NCBI GenBank assembly: GCA_025201705.1
Contig: MU617345.1
Coordinates: 1 to 15,396, forward strand
DNA length: 15,396 nt
Direction: 5' to 3'
DNA from: Dissophora ornata
Taxonomy: Eukaryota; Mortierellomycota; Mortierellomycetes; Mortierellales; Mortierellaceae
Shown: one piece after another, positions 1 through 8,433 of the stretch
How positions within the stretch are numbered: position 1 is the stretch's first letter
Layout of the letters: every line of letters begins with the position of its first letter
The notes under the pieces: model-generated
Database searches by the model: none
Told to the model about the DNA's origin: nothing
What the model saw: only the letters and a program-made list of their open reading frames with translations
Made by a program: the position numbers and the translations under genes

Positions 1-68
1 AAAAAAAAAAAAAAAATGGCCATGGTGCCATGGTGTTTCTCTTTTCTTCTTCTCCTTCTTCTTTTTCT
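1..68 (-). other. 3' flank/UTR of the PPR gene
   Basis: This is the sequence downstream of the PPR stop codon on the minus strand. It begins with a run of A on the plus strand (T on the minus strand) and continues with a CT-rich stretch. No other gene is seen. The window edge cuts the 3' UTR, so the polyadenylation site may lie outside. Confidence 0.4.
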
Positions 69-3000
69 TTACACGGACCAGTCCCGTCCAGAGAGCTCTC
101 GCTCCCGCTCTCGCTCCATCTCCATCATCTCCTCCCACTTTAGTTCATTCCTCCAGTCCAGATCCGTCATCCCCACATCCGACCCTGACAATCCTCCAAG
201 TTCCTGAAACACCTGCAGGTGATCCAGAATCCACTCTTCCTCCTCTTCCTCTTCGCTCCCACCACCGACACGTCTCGATCTTAATCTCAATGGTCCCTGC
301 TGCTGTTGGCTCAACGACAAAAGCCCCTGCAGCAACTTATTTTTCTGCTGTCTCTGCCGTGCAACCCTGTTCCTGTACAGCTCCAATGCTCGCCCATAGT
401 CTCCTTCGCCCTGAACCGGCTTCATTTCCGGACCAAAGCCAGAGAGGATCAGTTGCTCTGTCATCTCATTCGGCTCCACCACACCATCAACCGAGGGATC
501 TGCTACAAAACGACCACCACGCTGAGAATCCCCTTCCTCCTCCTCCTTCTCGTCGTGGCTATCCATGACCGCATCCAAAATCTCGCGGTCATACGTTTCA
601 ATCGCCTCGCGCGTCTTTGCCTTCCTATTCAATGACGGCACTAAGGAAGAGCTGGCCTTCTTGTGGGTCATCCGATCCAGACACTGAAGAGCTTCGCCCA
701 ACTGCCCTCGAATCACATATCCGCGGATCATCAGATTCCAAGTATCAACATTCGGAGCAATGCCTCCCCTCTGCATCCTACTGACCAACCCCTCGGCAGC
801 AGGCATCGCCAGCCGCAGGACCGTATGCTCCAACATGTGGTTATACGTGACCACGTCGGGCTTGACCTTATGCGCCGCCATCCACTGGATCAACCCCTCA
901 GACTCTTGTTCAAGTCCCAACGCCATGTATCCACCCACCATCCTATTCAGCAGCTCAATCGTCCTCTCCGCCTCAGGCACCTTGTCAAACCAGAACCGTG
1001 CCTTGCGGATCTTGGCAACACTTTCCTGGCGACGACGAAATTCCTCATTGAGACTTTGACTGCTAGGTACTGAAGAGGACGAGGTCGCCACTCTTGGGTT
1101 GTCATTCTCAGAGCTGAGCCCTTGCCTTGATGGCCTTGAGCTCGAACGAGATTCCGCAACAGCTTGGATAGCAGAGGACGAGACCGTGTTTCGTTGACTC
1201 TGGTCGATCCAACCTTGAATAAGAGTCACATATGGGATCTTGTTGGCCGGTACGTTTGGATTGGCCTGAAGCTGTGTTACAAGCTGGTCTGCTTGCGCCA
1301 TCTGGCCTTGCCCGATCCATTGCGCACAAAGAGTATCCAGGATACTTGAAGAGAAAGGTTCTGACGACGACGGCAAAGCAGATGAATGGGGATCCTGCTG
1401 GCCCAGAAGAATATTTCGCAGCTCCTCAGTGGGTGGACTCGGATGTCCAAAGCCAGCTTCTTCCATCTCCGTCAGACATTGATGCAGCGACTCTAACGCG
1501 CCTCGCGATGCATAGCCCTGGCAAAGAATCTCAAAGGTCTGTTGATTGGGTGAAATTCCCGACTGGGTCATCCTCTGCACAAGGCCCACAGTGTCCTGCA
1601 TATCCGTCTGCAAGATTGACCATTGCAGCATCAGGTTAATCGTGTCGACTGTAAGTTGGGCCCCATGTTGCGACGCGACCCGAATAACTGCCTCTGCTTC
1701 CTCTGGTTGGCGCACCTGAACATACCCTGATACCATATGATTCACAAGATCGACCGTCAACGGGTCATCGTGTAATAAAGCGCTCGACGACACCAGACGG
1801 TCGAACCAGTACCTTGCTCTCGTCATCTCCCGCTCGTCCGCCAGCGCCTTGATCACTTGAACAGTTTCCACATCTAGTCTTGAGCCTCCGAGACTCAAAC
1901 TCTGCAAAAGCGCCTCCTCCACCAGCTCAAACTTGTGACTCTGGATCCACTCTGTACATCGCTGACCCCAACCAGGCTTGCCAACAAATTCAATACCCTC
2001 CAACTCTATTTCGTGCCTCATCTCCTGTGTCCTGTTGATATTACAGATGGATGGCTGGCCGTTATCTCCCTTCCGGAGCTCACCCACGTTCCAGAAGCCA
2101 TCCAGAAGAATTCGCCCCAAGACCCTGTCCGTCTCGATTCCCGAGGCGCGCATCCGTTCGAGACATTCTAGGGCCTTATCCTTCTGTCCTGTGGCAATGT
2201 AACCACGGAGCAAAATCTTGAACGTAAACAGGTTCAAAAAGATGCCGAGTTCAAGCATGTCCTTAACCAGACCCTCAGCTGCCCCCATGTCCATGTTCTT
2301 CACCGCATGTTCCACGATCGGATTGAAGACGATAGCTGTTGGCTTGACACCACAGCGCGCCATGATCCGGATCACCTCTTGAGCTTTGTCCTGCTGACCG
2401 ACCTTCAAATACCCGGCCACCATATCGCTCGTGAGCATGTCTGTCATCTCATGCTCTGGAATCTGGTCAAACCAATGCCTTGCCCGTTCCATCTCTCCAC
2501 ATTCTACCAACGCCTCAATCACCAAAAACAAAGGCGCCGAGTTGGGTGTCATGGGTGACCGGTGCTTCTGACGTGCCGATGATTCATGAGTGGACGATGA
2601 CGAGTCTGCCTGCCGCATGTCTGTAAAGTAGTACGGCTTCTCCTCCAATGTGTAGTCATGCGAAATCTCGGGTCTCGTAAACACCTTGGCTGCCAAAGCT
2701 TCTGCACGATCCAATTCCCCTTGATCGATCCAGCCACGACAGATTTGACGCCATGCAAATCCTGTTGGTTTAATCCCCAGTTTCTGCATCGCATAGATAG
2801 CGACGCGCGCTCTCCGATACTGTTTCAGCCAGATCAGCCCTCGAATCGCCAGGGACCATATCCTGGCCCTTGGCAACTCTAGATACGTCGACGACGATGG
2901 CGACTCTTTCAATTGACCCGCCGACTCTTTCAAGAAATTCCTGAACTGACGAACAACTGCGCGGAGTGTCGTCGCAGATGGGTAGGAGGCTTTCATGGCG

Positions 3001-3854
3001 CCCGCCAGAAAACTCGAGTAGTCTAGAGCTGTCTTGTTAGGAATCGCTATGAGCTCCTGCTCTGCCAAGAGGGGGAACTTTTTCGCGAGATAGTAAAGAG
3101 GTTGTGATCCTAGAACCGCTGGTGGGTGTGGGAATTTTAGTTGAAGTGTAGAAGTCCTCGTCGAGGACTTTCCTGTCAAAGAGAATGAAGAGTTTGTTGC
3201 GAACGGTAGAGGCGGTGGGGATCTAACTTTGAGAGCAATTGGGAGGGGTAGTGGCCCGAAATGATGCGAGGGTCGCGATCGACGACTAGTCGGCCCTGTT
3301 ATCGGCGGGAACTGCCAGGTGGATGGTGGTGCAGATGACGGTTGTGTTGGCGTTGATCCGGAGGGGGTGTTCTGAGAAACGGTCGATGCTGACGAAGACG
3401 ACGATCTTTTTGTTGATGAAGATAGTTTTGAAGATGGCGTGGCAAAAGTGGAGAGAACCCGACGGGGCGGTCCGCGGGGGGGTATTGATGGATGTGCAGA
3501 CACTCCTGCAAGTGGCCGTGAAAGCTGTCTGCTATGTACTGGGGTATCCAGGCGAAGAAGTGGCGCCATAGTTATTGAGGAATAATGTCGCCCTGAAGCC
3601 GATCCAGCGCTGATCATCCTCCGCAGTCCTTGCTCCTCTGAACAGAGCTGCAACGCCGTCCTGCTTGTGATAATAATGCGCTTTGAGGTGTCCAGTGTAT
3701 TTGGAGACGATATCCGAGTCGATCCTGCAACTCGCGTTGAAGATGGACGCCACTCGCGATTCATAGTGAAGAACTGCGCCCTCGATCCATTTGCTTGGCC
3801 CCCTCGAGCTATTATCGACGTGCAAGGTAGATAGACAGTCCATAAAGTCAGCAT
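69..3854 (-). CDS. Pentatricopeptide-repeat (PPR) protein, probably mitochondrial
   Basis: A single-exon frame of 1261 aa. PPR proteins are helical-repeat RNA binders that usually act in organelle RNA processing, stability or translation. PPR helix pairs are plain at about 482-572, 707-800 and 970-1066, for example the VVTYNHMLEHTV and TWNLMIRGYVIRG stretches. A three-fold super-repeat is marked by C-x-x-W-I at 372, 633 and 843, A-R-x-W-F-D at 458, 680 and 952, and G-Y helices at 551, 780 and 1045. Ser-rich linkers (about 417-426, 825-837, 893-935) separate the modules. The C-terminus is acidic and charged (about 1101-1107, 1201-1255). The first 92 residues are basic and Ser/Arg-rich, with an R-H-Y/S-S site (89-93) like an MPP R-3 cleavage site, so mitochondrial import is inferred. 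An in-frame stop precedes the ATG at 3854. The ATG at 3764 (residue 31) is an equally plausible start. The exact RNA target cannot be told. Confidence 0.88.
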   Translation of the reverse strand: MLTLWTVYLPCTSIIARGGQANGSRAQFFTMNREWRPSSTRVAGSTRISSPNTLDTSKRIIITSRTALQLCSEEQGLRRMISAGSASGRHYSSITMAPLLRLDTPVHSRQLSRPLAGVSAHPSIPPRGPPRRVLSTFATPSSKLSSSTKRSSSSSASTVSQNTPSGSTPTQPSSAPPSTWQFPPITGPTSRRSRPSHHFGPLPLPIALKVRSPPPLPFATNSSFSLTGKSSTRTSTLQLKFPHPPAVLGSQPLYYLAKKFPLLAEQELIAIPNKTALDYSSFLAGAMKASYPSATTLRAVVRQFRNFLKESAGQLKESPSSSTYLELPRARIWSLAIRGLIWLKQYRRARVAIYAMQKLGIKPTGFAWRQICRGWIDQGELDRAEALAAKVFTRPEISHDYTLEEKPYYFTDMRQADSSSSTHESSARQKHRSPMTPNSAPLFLVIEALVECGEMERARHWFDQIPEHEMTDMLTSDMVAGYLKVGQQDKAQEVIRIMARCGVKPTAIVFNPIVEHAVKNMDMGAAEGLVKDMLELGIFLNLFTFKILLRGYIATGQKDKALECLERMRASGIETDRVLGRILLDGFWNVGELRKGDNGQPSICNINRTQEMRHEIELEGIEFVGKPGWGQRCTEWIQSHKFELVEEALLQSLSLGGSRLDVETVQVIKALADEREMTRARYWFDRLVSSSALLHDDPLTVDLVNHMVSGYVQVRQPEEAEAVIRVASQHGAQLTVDTINLMLQWSILQTDMQDTVGLVQRMTQSGISPNQQTFEILCQGYASRGALESLHQCLTEMEEAGFGHPSPPTEELRNILLGQQDPHSSALPSSSEPFSSSILDTLCAQWIGQGQMAQADQLVTQLQANPNVPANKIPYVTLIQGWIDQSQRNTVSSSAIQAVAESRSSSRPSRQGLSSENDNPRVATSSSSVPSSQSLNEEFRRRQESVAKIRKARFWFDKVPEAERTIELLNRMVGGYMALGLEQESEGLIQWMAAHKVKPDVVTYNHMLEHTVLRLAMPAAEGLVSRMQRGGIAPNVDTWNLMIRGYVIRGQLGEALQCLDRMTHKKASSSLVPSLNRKAKTREAIETYDREILDAVMDSHDEKEEEEGDSQRGGRFVADPSVDGVVEPNEMTEQLILSGFGPEMKPVQGEGDYGRALELYRNRVARQRQQKNKLLQGLLSLSQQQQGPLRLRSRRVGGGSEEEEEEEWILDHLQVFQELGGLSGSDVGMTDLDWRNELKWEEMMEMERERERELSGRDWSV

Positions 3855-4434
3855 CGCTACTCAACTCTGTGGCATATTCTTTTGTCGGCCAAGTGGACAT
3901 ACTTCGAGGGTGCAGCGGCGGGGTGCAGCACTTTACGATTAACCTTGAACTCATGACCGTTGTTCCATCACTCTGCTGTGGTTCCGCGATGGGCAGATAA
4001 AGACGAATGCAGCTGGCTCAGAAGGAGTGTGGAGATGCGGAGCACAGGCAAAGGGCAATAGGACGAGGCAATAAGAGGTGGACGCGGCAGAGAGAGAGGG
4101 TGAACGTGCTGGGCTTGAGAGTGTATGGAATGCGAAATGCGATGCCTCGTTCGTGTGGGCACCTGGTTCCTGATCATTCCCTCTTTTGGAACACCAAACC
4201 ACAACATTCATATCTTGTGGCTTGTTCCGCCCTGCCTTGATCAACTGTTGCAGAAAAGAACGCGTTTTATGATAAAAAAAAAAAAAGACACTCTTCGTCT
4301 GGTTTACTCTATCTCTTCAATAGTCATTATGCTGGCGTGGGAAAGGGGGGTGGTGGTTGTATCTCTTCTTTCTTGAAAACAAAAGGTGGTTCAACATATC
4401 AGAGGTGGGAGGATGAGGAGTCGACGATGATAAC
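3855..4434. other. Intergenic: MPP-beta 3' flank and PPR upstream region
   Basis: About 580 bp between two genes that both read on the minus strand. It should hold the processing-peptidase 3' UTR at the high-coordinate end and the PPR promoter at the low-coordinate end. There is an A-run at about 4274-4285. No canonical TATA box and no minus-strand AATAAA was found. Short open frames here have no recognisable protein character. Confidence 0.5.
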
Positions 4435-6525
4435 TTAGAATCTGTTCCAGGACATGTTGCCACGGACACGACCATAATCGGGCAAGCACTCAATGGGACC
4501 AATGCCGACCATGGCAATCTCGCGGTCCCAGAGGTACTGGGAGGCAACGCGGTGGACATCGGCAGCGGTGATCTTGTTGATCAGCTGCTCGACCTCCTGG
4601 GGAGAAGTGCGCTTGCCGGTCGAGACCATTTGGCGTCCAATGTCCTCAACAATGGCAGTGGTTCCGTCCAAGCTCAAGAGGAGCGACGACTTGACCTGCT
4701 GCTTGGCGCGTTCAACCTCAGCAGAGGTGACCGAGGTGGTCAAGCGAGCCCACTCCTTCTGGGTAAAGTGGACCAAGTCATCCTGCTGGTCCTTGTTCTC
4801 GGTAATGTAGTAGATGCCAAAGAGACCGGTGTCGGTGTACGAGGTGTTGAACGACATGAAAGAGTTGGCCAACTTGTTTTGGTGGACAATGGTCGAGAGT
4901 CTGGACGAGGTGTGGGCAGAGGCGCCGAGAGAGCGGTCCCAGGTACCGATGATCGACTGCATCACGAGCATGGTATGGTAATCAGGGGAAGTCCTGCCGC
5001 AGCCCTCGACAGCGATAGCAATGTGGGCCTGGGTCATGGTGTCATCCTGAAGACGGATCTCTGAGCCAGTAAAGTTGGGGGGGAAGGTGTAGGCCTTGCC
5101 CAAGCCAGCGGGGTTGGCAGAGACGGGGAGCTTGCTAAAGTGCTGCTCGGCCAACTGGACCAAGGCATCGTGGTCAACACCACCGGCACCGACAAGAACC
5201 ATGCGGTCAGCAGTGTAGTTGGTCTTGATGTAGTTGGCAAGGTCGTCGCGGGTCAAAGACTTGATGCTCTCCTTGGATCCCAAGATAGTGCGTCCAAGAG
5301 CCTCGCCTAGATACAAAAACCGATAGGTGATGCGTGAGAAAAGATGCGCTCAATGGATTGCATCGAGAATGCAATAGTTGAAAAGTATCAAACACTGTAC
5401 CCTGGAAGGCGGTGGCGTGCAAGTGGTCAAAGACAACCTCCTCCATCTGCTTGTCAACCTCCTGCTGCTCGCGAAGGATGACGTTGCGCTCAAGCTCGAT
5501 GGCATCGCTGTTCAAGGTCGAGTTCTGGAGAATGTCGGAGAGGACCTCGACAGACTTGGAGATGTCGGACTTGAGGGACTTTGCGTAGAAGACAGTCTGC
5601 TCGCGCGAAGTGTAGGCATTCAATTGAGCGCCAATGTTCTCGATCTGGACCTCGAGATCGTGCTGACCACGGGTGTTGGTGCCCTAATTGCGGTGAAAGA
5701 TATTGGCAAGACGAACAATCGCGTTAGACCGACAACGGAGCAAGTGGTCTACGCGTTGTAGTTGGTCCGCAAGAACGCCTATATCCGGACGCGTTGCACA
5801 TCCATGATTGATTGCTGTTCCTGAATCGGAGGCATGGCGCCAAAGTAGACCTGGTCACAAAAACGATTGCAGCAAGATCCGGGTTTGCAGGTCGGATATG
5901 GACTCGTGTCGTGGCTTTACAAGATAGCCATCTAGGGATGATGGTCGGTTATTTACCTTGAAGGCCATGTGCTCCAAAAAGTGGGCAGCGCCGTTGTTCG
6001 TGGCGTTCTCGGCGCGGCTACCAGCATCAATGAAGACACCAACAGTGGCAGTCTGGGTCGAGGGGTTGGTCTCGGTGGCGACGGTGAGGCCGTTCTTGAG
6101 CGAGGTAATACGGGTGCCGGAGACCTGGGTGGCAGCAGCGGTGGCAAGAGGACGAACAGCCTGTATTGGAAGCAAAAATTAAAACGCGAGAGCCGGTGTT
6201 AGGATCGAGCTGACAGACAACAAGACTGATCGCCGCACAGATTCCGAGCGATGGTTGTCCAAGGCTGTTGTGCATTTGTTGGCGAGTGTGATCAGATCCA
6301 GGGGGTGATTGGGGGAGTGGATGGGTAATCCGCGGTGGTGGGGGGCTAATAATGATGGCATGTTGTGTGTGTCGGCGCGCGATCCCGAAGGTCCGGATTA
6401 TTGTCGTGGACAGTGCTGAATGAGTTTTCTGGTTCCAGGGAACCGACACTGTGAGGATGCTGTACCTGGCGAGCCACGGAGAAGCGGCCGGCCCTGAAGG
6501 CGGAGGACAGAAGAGCGGATGCCAT
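4435..6525 (-). CDS. MAS1: Mitochondrial processing peptidase, beta subunit (4 exons)
   Basis: Exons by splice signals: 6525-6466, 6160-5957, 5683-5401 and 5306-4435, joining to 1419 nt and 472 aa (yeast Mas1 is about 462). The product is the catalytic subunit of the matrix peptidase (M16B family) that removes presequences with an alpha partner. The zinc motif H80-F-L-E-H84 is intact, and E160 lies 76 residues after H84, the spacing of yeast His74/Glu150. E83 is the expected catalytic base. The family signatures [14 protein letters not shown] (110-123), ALGRTILG and, near the C-terminus, [11 protein letters not shown] are present. Exon 1 encodes a 20-residue presequence-like start ([14 protein letters not shown]...) with a good ATG context. 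Introns of 305, 273 and 94 nt are all GT-AG, in phases 0, 0 and 1. The intact zinc motif argues against the degenerate bc1 core-1 paralogue, although one protein can serve both roles in some fungi. Confidence 0.95.
5307..5400 (-). other. Intron 3 of MPP-beta, with internal hairpin
   Basis: A 94-nt phase-1 intron with donor GTACAG and acceptor TCTAG, splitting a Gly codon (G|GC) to give [19 protein letters not shown] element near the 3' end could be the branch site. Between donor and branch site is a 7-bp inverted repeat (5357-5363 and 5369-5375) with a 5-nt loop, which could shorten the intron by folding. That effect is inference. Confidence 0.9.
5684..5956 (-). other. Intron 2 of MPP-beta
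   Basis: A 273-nt phase-0 intron with donor GTAAAT and acceptor ATTAG. A CTAAC branch-like element lies about 40 nt before the acceptor. It falls directly after the codons of the HFLEHMAFK zinc-motif segment. The next exon resumes with GTNTRGQ, as the family requires. Confidence 0.92.
6161..6465 (-). other. Intron 1 of MPP-beta
   Basis: A 305-nt phase-0 intron with donor GTACAG and acceptor ATACAG. A CTAAC branch-like element lies about 40 nt before the acceptor (plus-strand gttag near 6196-6200). It separates the presequence codons from the body of the enzyme. Confidence 0.9.
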
Positions 6526-6878
6526 GGTTAGCAGGGAAGATGGATGGGGATTTGAAGCGAATGAGAAATCAGAAAACAGACAGCGCCCTGATCCGCCGTG
6601 GAATTCAATTCTGCATTCGACTACTCTCCGGGACGCAGACGCAACGCAGTAGTTGCGGGCGGAGGGACAGGCACGGAGCGCATTGCGTTAAGGGGTACGC
6701 GCCTCTCCCTCGCCACTGTGCACAAGTATCACCATCAATCGCATGTGCTGCACCGCTCCTCTCGGAGATTCCGCAATCCGCCCTCGGACGCAAAATCGGA
6801 CACACGCTCATCCTCCATTCCATTCCATCCTTCCAATCAGTCCTCCTCCCCACTCCACATCCCGACCCTACCCTCACA
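6526..6878. promoter_or_regulatory. Divergent promoter shared by MPP-beta and SDH4
   Basis: 353 bp separate the two start codons, so both promoters and both 5' UTRs must fit here unless UTR introns exist. No TATA box is evident on either strand. A CCAAT pentamer lies at 6833-6837, close to the SDH4 start, and the last 80 bp before that start are pyrimidine-rich. CCAAT boxes bound by the HAP complex are known in fungal respiratory genes; its use here is inference. Confidence 0.6.
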
Positions 6879-7970
6879 ATGGCCCTCAGACTCGCTGCCT
6901 CGCCCCTGGCCATGAGCCGCTCCACGCCCTCTCTTCGCATGGCTGCTGCCCTGCGCTCGTCCACGTCTTTGAACGCCCGCGTCTACTTCCATGCCTGTAA
7001 ATATCTCGCCGCAATCGCTCTTACAGCAGGATAGTCATTGCAACATGTTGCCTGGAGCGTGAAAGGACATTAGCACACGTCGCCATTATACCTGTGTAGC
7101 ATCACGGATCGTCACCGGATCACAATACGCGGAAAAGCACGCGAGGGGTCGCCATGACATTATTTTTTTTACCTCTCTGCACACTGGACACAACAACAAA
7201 AGAGAGCCGAAATCGGTAGAATCTGGGGAATGGTGTGGAGTGTGCGCGGAAAACGCGACCAATGCCTCTCTAGATCTACAGCGATCTCTTCCTGACTGGC
7301 CGACATGCTTTCTGTAGACACGTCCCTACATCGCTTCATTGGCACCCGACAATTTTCGCCCTCGGCATCCCGCAAATAGACAACGTCATATCTGGACCCA
7401 CCGGGCTATTCCATCACACCTTAATCCTAACCTTCACAACCCGGAACCTTGGGGCGCTTGGACCTGGCATCCTATCTGGTCTCCGTCAAATGTCTGGGCA
7501 TCGCCACTTACCCTCTCCTGTTTGTTTTCGATCCTTTTGACTCATTCTATCATCCTCAATTAGCCCGCAGCACTGCTGCCGCTGGCGACTCCCCTGCCGA
7601 TGTTACCGAGGTCTACAAGGCCGTCGCCTACAAGAACATCCCCCCTAACCAGGTCCATGGATCGTACCACTGGGACTTTGAGCGTCTGTTGACGGTTTCG
7701 ATGATCCCCCTCTTTGCCGTGTCGGCCATCAATGGCGCCCACCCCATCACGGATGGTCTGCTGGGAGTTGTTGTCCCAATCCACGCGCACATGGGCTTTG
7801 ACGCCATGGTGACTGACTACCTCCACCCCGGCAAGGTCGGTGTCTTTGGTAACAAGGCCATCAGCTGGACCCTCCGTGGTGCCACTCTCCTGGTTCTTGT
7901 CGGATGCTACCAGTTCAACACTGCTGATGTTGGATTGACCGAGTTGGTCAAGAAGGCCTGGACTGCATAA
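6879..7970 (+). CDS. SDH4: Succinate dehydrogenase small cytochrome b subunit (CybS), 2 exons
   Basis: Exons 6879-6996 and 7564-7970 join in phase 1 to give 174 aa. The product is one of two membrane anchors of complex II in the inner mitochondrial membrane; it helps bind heme b and ubiquinone. The family core is clear: G-S-Y-H-W at 72-76, then I-H-A-H-M-G (112-117) and V-T-D-Y (122-125). H113 sits 12 residues before Y125, the spacing of E. coli SdhD His71 and Tyr83, so H113 is the likely heme ligand and D124/Y125 the quinone-site pair. Three hydrophobic helices lie at about 80-96, 102-121 and 138-156. Exon 1 (39 codons) is an Arg/Ser/Ala-rich presequence ending R-V-Y-F-H-A. The start context (ACAATGG) is good, and the length fits the family. 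Confidence 0.93.
6997..7563 (+). other. Intron of SDH4
   Basis: A 567-nt intron, the longest in the window, with donor GTAAAT and acceptor AATTAG. The join gives a Ser codon (T|CC). A CTAAC element lies near 7428, far from the acceptor; a closer CTCAT near 7540 is the better branch candidate. No further exon was recognised inside, and the two flanking exons already make a full-length protein. Confidence 0.85.
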
Positions 7971-8041
7971 GAGGATGATAGAGAAAATCAGTTACTACTT
8001 TGAGGAATGAACAAAAAAGAAGGCGTCAGCGAAACGGTTTG

Positions 8042-8047
8042 AATAAA
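8042..8047 (+). terminator. SDH4: Polyadenylation signal of SDH4
   Basis: An AATAAA hexamer 71 nt after the SDH4 stop, followed by an A-rich run. A second AATAAA (8151-8156) lies in the repeated copy downstream. Confidence 0.6.
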
Positions 8048-8198
8048 ATATAAAAAAAAAATACAACGTCGCTGTATTCATTGGTATTTAAAGCATGCAG
8101 TCTTGTGGACCTGCATTGAAGAAATCAGTCGCGACTTTTGAAAAAGATAGAATAAAACGTCGCTCTATTTGCCAGTATTTAAAAAGCATGCAATCTTG
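8042..8198. repeat. Imperfect direct repeat next to the SDH4 3' end
   Basis: Two copies of a unit of about 41-43 nt, at 8065-8105 and 8156-8198, offset by 91 bp. Shared blocks in order are aacgtcgct, tatt, gtatttaaa, gcatgca and tcttg, and each copy is preceded by AATAAA. The copies differ by a few substitutions and a 2-nt insertion, so the duplication is not recent. It could be a duplicated 3' processing region or the remains of a mobile element. Confidence 0.75.
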
Positions 8199-8210
8199 CA
8201 AATGCGATCT

Positions 8211-8288
8211 TGCTGTCCAATCCAGGTCAAACTATTGTCAGCACCGCAGCGTCAGTGGAGCAAATAGTTTGACCTGGATTGGACAGCA
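8211..8288. repeat. Perfect 26-bp inverted repeat
   Basis: The arms 8211-8236 and 8263-8288 are exact reverse complements over 26 bp and are separated by a 26-nt loop. The left arm begins tgctgtccaatcc. A transcript could form a long perfect hairpin. The arms carry no coding frame or known terminator features. It may be a compact fold-back element or the joined ends of a deleted transposon. Confidence 0.9.
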
Positions 8289-8301
8289 TTGTGACGGGGG
8301 T

Positions 8302-8329
8302 ACGAGTGACGAGTGACGAGTGACGAGTG
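8302..8329. repeat. Tandem 7-bp repeat, four copies
   Basis: Four exact head-to-tail copies of acgagtg, beginning 13 bp after the inverted repeat. Likely a small minisatellite. Confidence 0.95.
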
Positions 8330-8415
8330 GCCCCCTATCTGCGCGGATATACCGCTTTTTTGTACACTTTCAAAAGCGCGTTTCTGCGAGAATCAATTTA
8401 CCCAGTAGGATCAAA

Positions 8416-8433
8416 GCGTAGTCGCGACTACGC
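8416..8433. repeat. 18-bp perfect palindrome
   Basis: The sequence gcgtagtcgcgactacgc is its own reverse complement. Its 10-bp core agtcgcgact also occurs at 8127-8136, inside the direct-repeat region. It could be a dimeric protein-binding site or a relic of element ends. Confidence 0.85.

Noticed and set aside
16..2200. Several plus-strand frames of 60-136 codons opposite the PPR gene
   Set aside because: All are antisense to a clear PPR coding region and have Pro/Ser/Leu-rich composition typical of such shadows.
3532..3954. A 140-codon minus-strand frame overlapping the PPR start
   Set aside because: It overlaps the PPR frame in another phase and shows no recognisable domain. It could only matter as an upstream exon, and no splice pair joining it to the PPR frame was found.
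4552..5064. A 170-codon plus-strand frame
   Set aside because: It lies opposite the last exon of MPP-beta and mirrors its GC-rich codon pattern. It has no protein-like features of its own.
4435..6525. Identity as ubiquinol-cytochrome c reductase core protein 1 rather than MPP-beta
   Set aside because: Core proteins with no peptidase role usually have a degraded zinc motif. Here H-x-x-E-H and the distal Glu are intact at the yeast Mas1 spacing. A dual role cannot be excluded.
8340..8400. A cgctttt / aaaagcg inverted pair taken as a terminator hairpin
   Set aside because: The arms are short and mostly A/T, the spacing is ordinary, and no transcript end is expected there.
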